64,000 bases of DNA, from positions 3,038,001 through 3,102,000 of the forward strand of contig NC_021499.1 of assembly GCF_000412695.1 (NCBI RefSeq), given 5' to 3'. The translations under genes and the position numbers were made by a program. The DNA comes from Pseudomonas resinovorans NBRC 106553 (GTDB lineage Bacteria > Pseudomonadota > Gammaproteobacteria > Pseudomonadales > Pseudomonadaceae). This document shows positions 60,197 through 64,000 of the stretch, piece after piece. The first letter of the stretch is position 1. Each line of letters opens with the position of its first letter. The notes beneath the pieces are model-generated. The model was given only the letters and a program-made list of their open reading frames with translations, did no database searches and was not told the DNA's origin.

Positions 60197-61822
60197 CTAG
60201 CGTTTCTGCAGCTTGAAGCCGGCCTTCTCACGGTCCCAGGTGCCGGCGGTGACACCTTCGTCACGCAACTGGAACTTGTAGACGCGACCCAGCGGGCTCT
60301 TCGGCAAGGCGCTACGGAACTCGATATAGCGCGGCACCGCATAGTAGGGCATCTGGTCGGCCGCCCAATGACACAGGTCTACTTCGTTCAGCACCGCATC
60401 CGGCTTGAGGGTGATGGTCACCTTCAGCTCATCCTCGCCCAAATCGGACAGCACAGCATGGGCGGCCACCTCGTCCACCGCCTGGTGCTGGAGAAAGGCA
60501 CTTTCCACCTCGAAGCTGGAAATGTTCTCTCCCCGGCGACGCAGGTAGTCCTTCTTGCGATCGAGGAAGTAGAAATAGTCATCCTCGTCGAACATGCCGA
60601 TATCGCCGGTGTGGAACCACATGTTGCGCATCACCTTGAGGGTGTCTTCCGGACGCTTCCAGTAGCCTTCGAACATCACATGGGGTTTGCGCGGACGAAC
60701 GATGATCTCGCCGGGGGTGTTGGGCGGGAGCTCGACATCGTTGTCGTCGACGATACGCACGTCGAAGTACTCGGTGTTGCGCTTGCCGGAGCTGTTCGGG
60801 CGCATCGGCGTGCCAAAGGGAAGGATGGTCGGCAGCGAGCATTCGCTAAGACCGAATCCGCCGCAGATGGTATGAGTGACACCGAAGCGCTCTTTCCACT
60901 GCTGTTGCACCGGAACCGGGAAGGGCGCACCCCAGACTGCCTTCAGCTGGCCGAAGCAGCGTTTCATCGAGTCGTTTTCCGGGGCGCCGGCCAGCATCGG
61001 CATCATGGAGGCCAGCAACTGCACATCGTTGGCACCGGTGCGCTCGATCTCCGGCCAGAAGTTGGAAACCGAGAAACGGGTATAAAGCGCAACCTGAGCG
61101 CCGACCATCATGTTCGACAGCACGGTGGTGGCCACCGCATTGAAGTGGAACAACGGCAGCGGAGACCAGGTAATGGTGTCTTCCTGGCGGTTGGTGATCA
61201 CCAGCATCTGCCGGGCCAGGCTGCAGGCGTAGTTGTGGCTGATCATGCAGCCCTTGGATGGGCCAGTGGTGCCGCCGGTATAGATGAGCATGGCCAGATC
61301 GCCGGGCTGCACGTCCACACCAGGCTCGCTGGAGTCATCGCTGAGCAGGCTCGTCCAGGACAGGAGCTGTTTGTCGAACACGAGATCCGGTACCGCGCCG
61401 CGATAGACCAGGGTTTCCAGCTTGGGCAACTTGCTGGCGATGCTCGCCACGCGTTCGGCATAGTCGCTTTCCGCGATCACCAGAACCGAATCGGCGTCCG
61501 ACACCTGATGGCGGAGAAACTCACCCTTGAGTGCGGTGTTCACCGGTACGCTGATGGCGCCCAGCTTGTTGATGGCGAACCAGATGCATACTGCGTCGGC
61601 CGAGTTATCGAGGATGGTGACCACGGTCTGGCCCTTGCTCACCCCCAGGGCGCGCAGGCCATTGGCAAGGCGGCATGCGGTCCGGTTGAGATCAGCGAAG
61701 CTGTAGGTCTCACCGAGGAAATCGAGAAACTTGCGTTCACCATACTTTTCAGTCGAGCGTTGCAGCACTGCATTGATGGTGTCGACCTGTTCAGTGCTCC
61801 AGCCGGGTTCGCGTGTTGACAT
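60197..61822 (-). CDS. Acyl-CoA ligase (AMP-forming), copy 2
   Basis: Predicted 541 residues. The ATP loop YTGGTTGPSKGC near residue 189, GGFGLSECS near residue 327, HTGDIGMFDEDDYFYFLDRKKD and the catalytic Lys region PLGRVYKFQLR are intact. It is a close paralogue of the 53698-55347 ligase, sharing long stretches such as VSKGQTVVTILDN/VVKGQTVVTILDN. The two may activate different acids of one pathway. It is first in an operon with an alpha/beta hydrolase; a shared operator lies 126 bases upstream. Confidence 0.92.
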   Translation of the reverse strand: MSTREPGWSTEQVDTINAVLQRSTEKYGERKFLDFLGETYSFADLNRTACRLANGLRALGVSKGQTVVTILDNSADAVCIWFAINKLGAISVPVNTALKGEFLRHQVSDADSVLVIAESDYAERVASIASKLPKLETLVYRGAVPDLVFDKQLLSWTSLLSDDSSEPGVDVQPGDLAMLIYTGGTTGPSKGCMISHNYACSLARQMLVITNRQEDTITWSPLPLFHFNAVATTVLSNMMVGAQVALYTRFSVSNFWPEIERTGANDVQLLASMMPMLAGAPENDSMKRCFGQLKAVWGAPFPVPVQQQWKERFGVTHTICGGFGLSECSLPTILPFGTPMRPNSSGKRNTEYFDVRIVDDNDVELPPNTPGEIIVRPRKPHVMFEGYWKRPEDTLKVMRNMWFHTGDIGMFDEDDYFYFLDRKKDYLRRRGENISSFEVESAFLQHQAVDEVAAHAVLSDLGEDELKVTITLKPDAVLNEVDLCHWAADQMPYYAVPRYIEFRSALPKSPLGRVYKFQLRDEGVTAGTWDREKAGFKLQKR

Positions 61823-61839
61823 ATATCTGGACCTCGATG

Positions 61840-61847
61840 TTGTTTTT
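61840..61847 (-). promoter_or_regulatory. Crc/Hfq-type CA motif before acyl-CoA ligase 2
   Basis: AAAAACAA on the minus strand, 17 bases before the ligase start. Weak because A-rich. Confidence 0.3.
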
Positions 61848-61948
61848 GTAGGTGCCTCTCGTGGAGCCTGGATCGAGAGGCAGTCCCGCTACCATGGCCT
61901 GCAGTCAGGTTTCCTTAGCATTGGCCACTCTGGCCATTGGTAGTTAAA

Positions 61949-61967
61949 AACTGACTGTTTGACATTT
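61949..61967. promoter_or_regulatory. Shared operator element, site 12
   Basis: AACTG-ACTGTTTGA-CATTT, left half AACTGAC perfect, between divergent acyl-CoA ligase 2 and Ltp2-like genes. Confidence 0.6.
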
Positions 61968-62064
61968 TTTAGAGTCTGCCGCAGTCTGGATGGGGGGTCA
62001 ATACTCTCTCGAAGAGTCCCCCTGAACCCGCCTGAAACCCGATAACAAGCAAAGAGGAAGCTCC

Positions 62065-63249
62065 ATGGTGTCGGCTCTGGAACGAACAGCGATCATTTCC
62101 GGCATCGGCCAGTCGGCCGTGGGGCGCAGGCTGGGGCGCACAGGTCTGGATCTTACCCTTGAAGCCGTGTTCGCGGCGCTGGCAGACGCCGGCCTCGACC
62201 GCAGCCAGATAGACGGTGTGGCCAGTTGGCCGGGCTATCGCGCCGATATGCCAGCCTTCTCGCCGGTGTCCATCGGCCAGGTAAAGGAGGCCCTCGGGCT
62301 GGAGCTGAACTGGTACTGCGCGGGTAACGAGGCTACCCAGATGAGTGCTCTGATCAATGCCTGCATGGCCGTGGCCTCTGGTCAGGCGCGCCATGTGCTG
62401 TGCTTCCGTACCGTTACCGAATCGAGCGCCCTGGCGCAGGGTGTGCGCTCCAGCACCGTGGGAGGGGCGGCAGCGCGGGTGTCGGGTTTCGCCGAATTCC
62501 TGGTGCCTTTCCAGGCGGCCTCCGCAGCTAACTGGGTTGCCCTTGCGGCGAGTCGCTATTTCCATGAGTTCGGCACCCGTCGCGAGCAACTGGCGGCCAT
62601 CGCATTGAACGCTCGGCGCAACGCCATGCTCAATCCCAAGGCGGTCTACCGCGACCCATTGAGCCTCGACCAGTACATGGCCTCGAGAATGATCTCGACA
62701 CCGCTGTGCCTGTTCGACTGCGATGTGCCGGTGGATGGTTCCACCGTGCTCATTATCTCGCACCGCGACACCGCGCCGGATCTGCGCAGTAAACCAGTGT
62801 TTGTCGAGTCCATCTGCGGCCCCTTCAGCGGTCGTGATGCCTGGGACCAGATGGATGACCTCACCCGGTATTCAGCCGAAGCCTGCGGGAAACGCCTGTG
62901 GAGCCGGACGGACTACAAACCAGCGGACGTTGACCTCGCCGAACTCTATGACGGCTTCAGCTTCCTCTCCCTGCTCTGGCTGGAAGGCTTGGGCTTCTGC
63001 GGCCGTGGCGAAGCGGGAGATTTCGTCGAGGGTGGCCAGCGCATTGCACTCGACGGCGAGCTGCCCCTGGCTACCCACGGCGGACAGCTTTCCGCCGGGC
63101 GCTTGCACGGTCTCGGCCATGTGCACGAGGCCGTAGTGCAGCTGCGCGGTGAGGGCGAGGCACGGCAGGTGCCGGGCACTCCGAAACTGGCCGTAGCCAG
63201 TAATGGTGGCGGGCCTCTGGCCGGTGCTGTGCTGCTGTCGCGAGAGTGA
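62065..63249 (+). CDS. Ltp2/SCPx-related thiolase homologue, probable retro-aldolase
   Basis: Predicted 394 residues; GAGGAAG precedes the ATG. It has the thiolase fold of the SCPx/lipid-transfer group: Cys85 in WYCAGNEA, then LAELYDGFSFLSLLWLEGLGFC near residue 291 and LSAGRLHGLGHVHEA near residue 343. In true SCPx thiolases the second block reads ELHDCF and the third GHPLGATG, as in the 21233 protein. Tyr for the catalytic His and GRLHG for GHPLG match steroid side-chain aldolases of the Ltp2 type, which need a DUF35 partner. It may therefore split a beta-hydroxyacyl-CoA by retro-aldol cleavage. Confidence 0.82.
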   Translation: MVSALERTAIISGIGQSAVGRRLGRTGLDLTLEAVFAALADAGLDRSQIDGVASWPGYRADMPAFSPVSIGQVKEALGLELNWYCAGNEATQMSALINACMAVASGQARHVLCFRTVTESSALAQGVRSSTVGGAAARVSGFAEFLVPFQAASAANWVALAASRYFHEFGTRREQLAAIALNARRNAMLNPKAVYRDPLSLDQYMASRMISTPLCLFDCDVPVDGSTVLIISHRDTAPDLRSKPVFVESICGPFSGRDAWDQMDDLTRYSAEACGKRLWSRTDYKPADVDLAELYDGFSFLSLLWLEGLGFCGRGEAGDFVEGGQRIALDGELPLATHGGQLSAGRLHGLGHVHEAVVQLRGEGEARQVPGTPKLAVASNGGGPLAGAVLLSRE

Positions 63250-63263
63250 CTCCTGGATGATGG

Positions 63264-63282
63264 CCCGCCCTGATCGGGCGGG
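63264..63282. other. Hairpin between Ltp2-like and solute-binding genes
   Basis: Perfect 7-bp stem CCCGCCC/GGGCGGG with 5-base loop and no T-run, so termination is doubtful. Confidence 0.4.
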
Positions 63283-63312
63283 ATGACCAGGCGCGTGCGA
63301 GATAACGACAAG

Positions 63313-63320
63313 AACAACAA
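63313..63320 (+). promoter_or_regulatory. Crc/Hfq-type CA motif before ABC solute-binding gene
   Basis: AACAACAA, preceded by AAGAACAA, 16 bases before the start codon, next to AAGGAG. Confidence 0.45.
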
Positions 63321-63336
63321 TCTCAAGGAGACGGAC

Positions 63337-64000
63337 ATGAGAGTCCTGGCCGCCGCATTGTCTTTTTTCTGGCTGCAAGCCCAAGCCTACGCTGCGGAGC
63401 CCGTGGTGATCGGTCTCAGCTACCCCAGTACCGGAAGCTACAAGTGGGAGGGGCTGTCACAGAAGCGCGGGGCGCTGATGGCGGTGGAGGAGATCAATCG
63501 AGAGGGCGGCATTCTGGGGCGGCCGCTCAAAATTGTCAGCCGCAATAGCGGCGCCACACCCGAGCGGGCGGCGGAGAATGTCGAGCGCCTGGCTGCGGAC
63601 GGTGCCGTAATGCTGATGGGCGGTGCGTCCAGTGACGAGGTCATTGCCGCCGGCGAGCGCGCCCGGCAATTGCGCTTACCGTACTTTGTGCCCACCGCCT
63701 ACGCCAATCGGGTGACTGGCCGCGCTGGCCATACATACCTGTTCCGCGAAGGGGCAAGTGCTCGGATGGCCAACAACCTGTTGATGGAATACCTGGAGAC
63801 CACTCTGCCGGGTAAGCGCTATTTCATCATCACCAGCGACGACGTCATCCCCAATGGTAGGAGCGGTAGCCTGGGCGAGGCTTCGCGCGGCCGCGACCTG
63901 TCCAGCCAGCGACACTACCGCGATGCGCTCAAGCAGGCGGCGCAGAGCGATGCCGACGTGTTAATCCTCATGCTCTACGGTACAGACGTGGTTAATGCCA
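63337..64000 (+). CDS. ABC transporter solute-binding protein, branched-chain amino acid/amide type (partial)
   Basis: The frame opens at an ATG with AAGGAG upstream and leaves the window after 221 residues. A signal peptide ends near QAYAAEP. The mature part matches the Leu/Ile/Val-binding family (PF13458): VIGLSYPSTGSYKWEG, AVEEINREGGILGRPL and MGGASSDEVIAAG. Such proteins also bind amides, urea and aromatic acids and may serve as sensors. The C-terminal lobe and any permease genes lie beyond the edge, so import versus sensing cannot be decided. Confidence 0.87.
   Translation, partial: MRVLAAALSFFWLQAQAYAAEPVVIGLSYPSTGSYKWEGLSQKRGALMAVEEINREGGILGRPLKIVSRNSGATPERAAENVERLAADGAVMLMGGASSDEVIAAGERARQLRLPYFVPTAYANRVTGRAGHTYLFREGASARMANNLLMEYLETTLPGKRYFIITSDDVIPNGRSGSLGEASRGRDLSSQRHYRDALKQAAQSDADVLILMLYGTDVVNA

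Noticed and set aside
1..64000. CRISPR arrays, tRNA/rRNA genes, insertion sequences, prophage or integrase
   Set aside because: No regularly spaced repeats, cloverleaf-type sequences, transposase or recombinase motifs were found by reading; the in-frame deletion at 8.5-9.1 kb has no element beside it.

Overview
The window reads as a chromosome segment of a high-GC gammaproteobacterium, most probably a Pseudomonas. The grounds are the glcC/glcDEFGB glyoxylate-glycolate block, a Pseudomonas-type GTAGCCCGGATGC inverted repeat, FolE1/FolX pterin genes, DUF1302/DUF1329 envelope proteins, and many AAnAAnAA (Crc/Hfq-type) leaders. I see no tRNA, rRNA, CRISPR array, insertion sequence or integrase. 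The species and the growth substrate cannot be fixed from the sequence.

Layout. 1-9.1 kb: a partial MFS gene diverges from a LuxE/LuxC-like acyl-activating and acyl-CoA-reducing pair, an SDR, an aldo/keto reductase, the DUF1302 outer-membrane protein, the DUF1329 periplasmic protein, and an FMN alpha-hydroxyacid dehydrogenase gene that has lost its middle in frame. 9.2-16.4 kb: an amidohydrolase, a double-Cache protein, and a minus-strand operon of SDR, MaoC protein, zinc alcohol dehydrogenase, rubredoxin, ferredoxin/rubredoxin reductase and TetR. 16.7-28.1 kb: a second TetR, a MaoC/crotonase/MaoC operon, an SDR/SCPx-thiolase/folE/folX operon, and a DUF35/SDR/CoA-transferase/acyl-CoA dehydrogenase pair operon. 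28.3-38.2 kb: an MFS transporter with a C-terminal barrel domain, an amidohydrolase pair with a possible diiron protein, a thiolase, a chemoreceptor and another MFS. 38.3-45.8 kb: the malate synthase/glycolate oxidase block and its regulator GlcC. 45.9-64 kb: a fourth amidohydrolase, another SDR, a MarR-led operon (kinase, acyl-CoA dehydrogenase, three SDRs, acyl-CoA ligase), MFS, thioesterases, an orphan GlcE-like protein, an alpha/beta hydrolase, a second acyl-CoA ligase, an Ltp2-like thiolase homologue and the start of an ABC solute-binding protein.

How it fits together. Apart from the glc core, nearly everything is CoA-dependent catabolism of a hydrophobic, probably branched or cyclic compound: uptake and sensing (DUF1302/DUF1329, MFS, chemoreceptor, Cache), activation (two ligases, CoA-transferase), dehydrogenation, hydration, oxidation and cleavage. 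The parts resemble a disassembled peroxisomal MFE-2/SCPx system. Two points stand out. A repeated 19-bp element, AACTGAC-N5-GTCAGTT, lies in front of most catabolic operons on both sides of the glc block and looks like the operator of one shared regulon. A kinase/acyl-CoA dehydrogenase/CoA ligase operon matches the logic of 4-phosphoacyl-CoA catabolism (Lva, ACAD10/11). Several paralogues lack key catalytic residues, which suggests heteromeric or repurposed enzymes.
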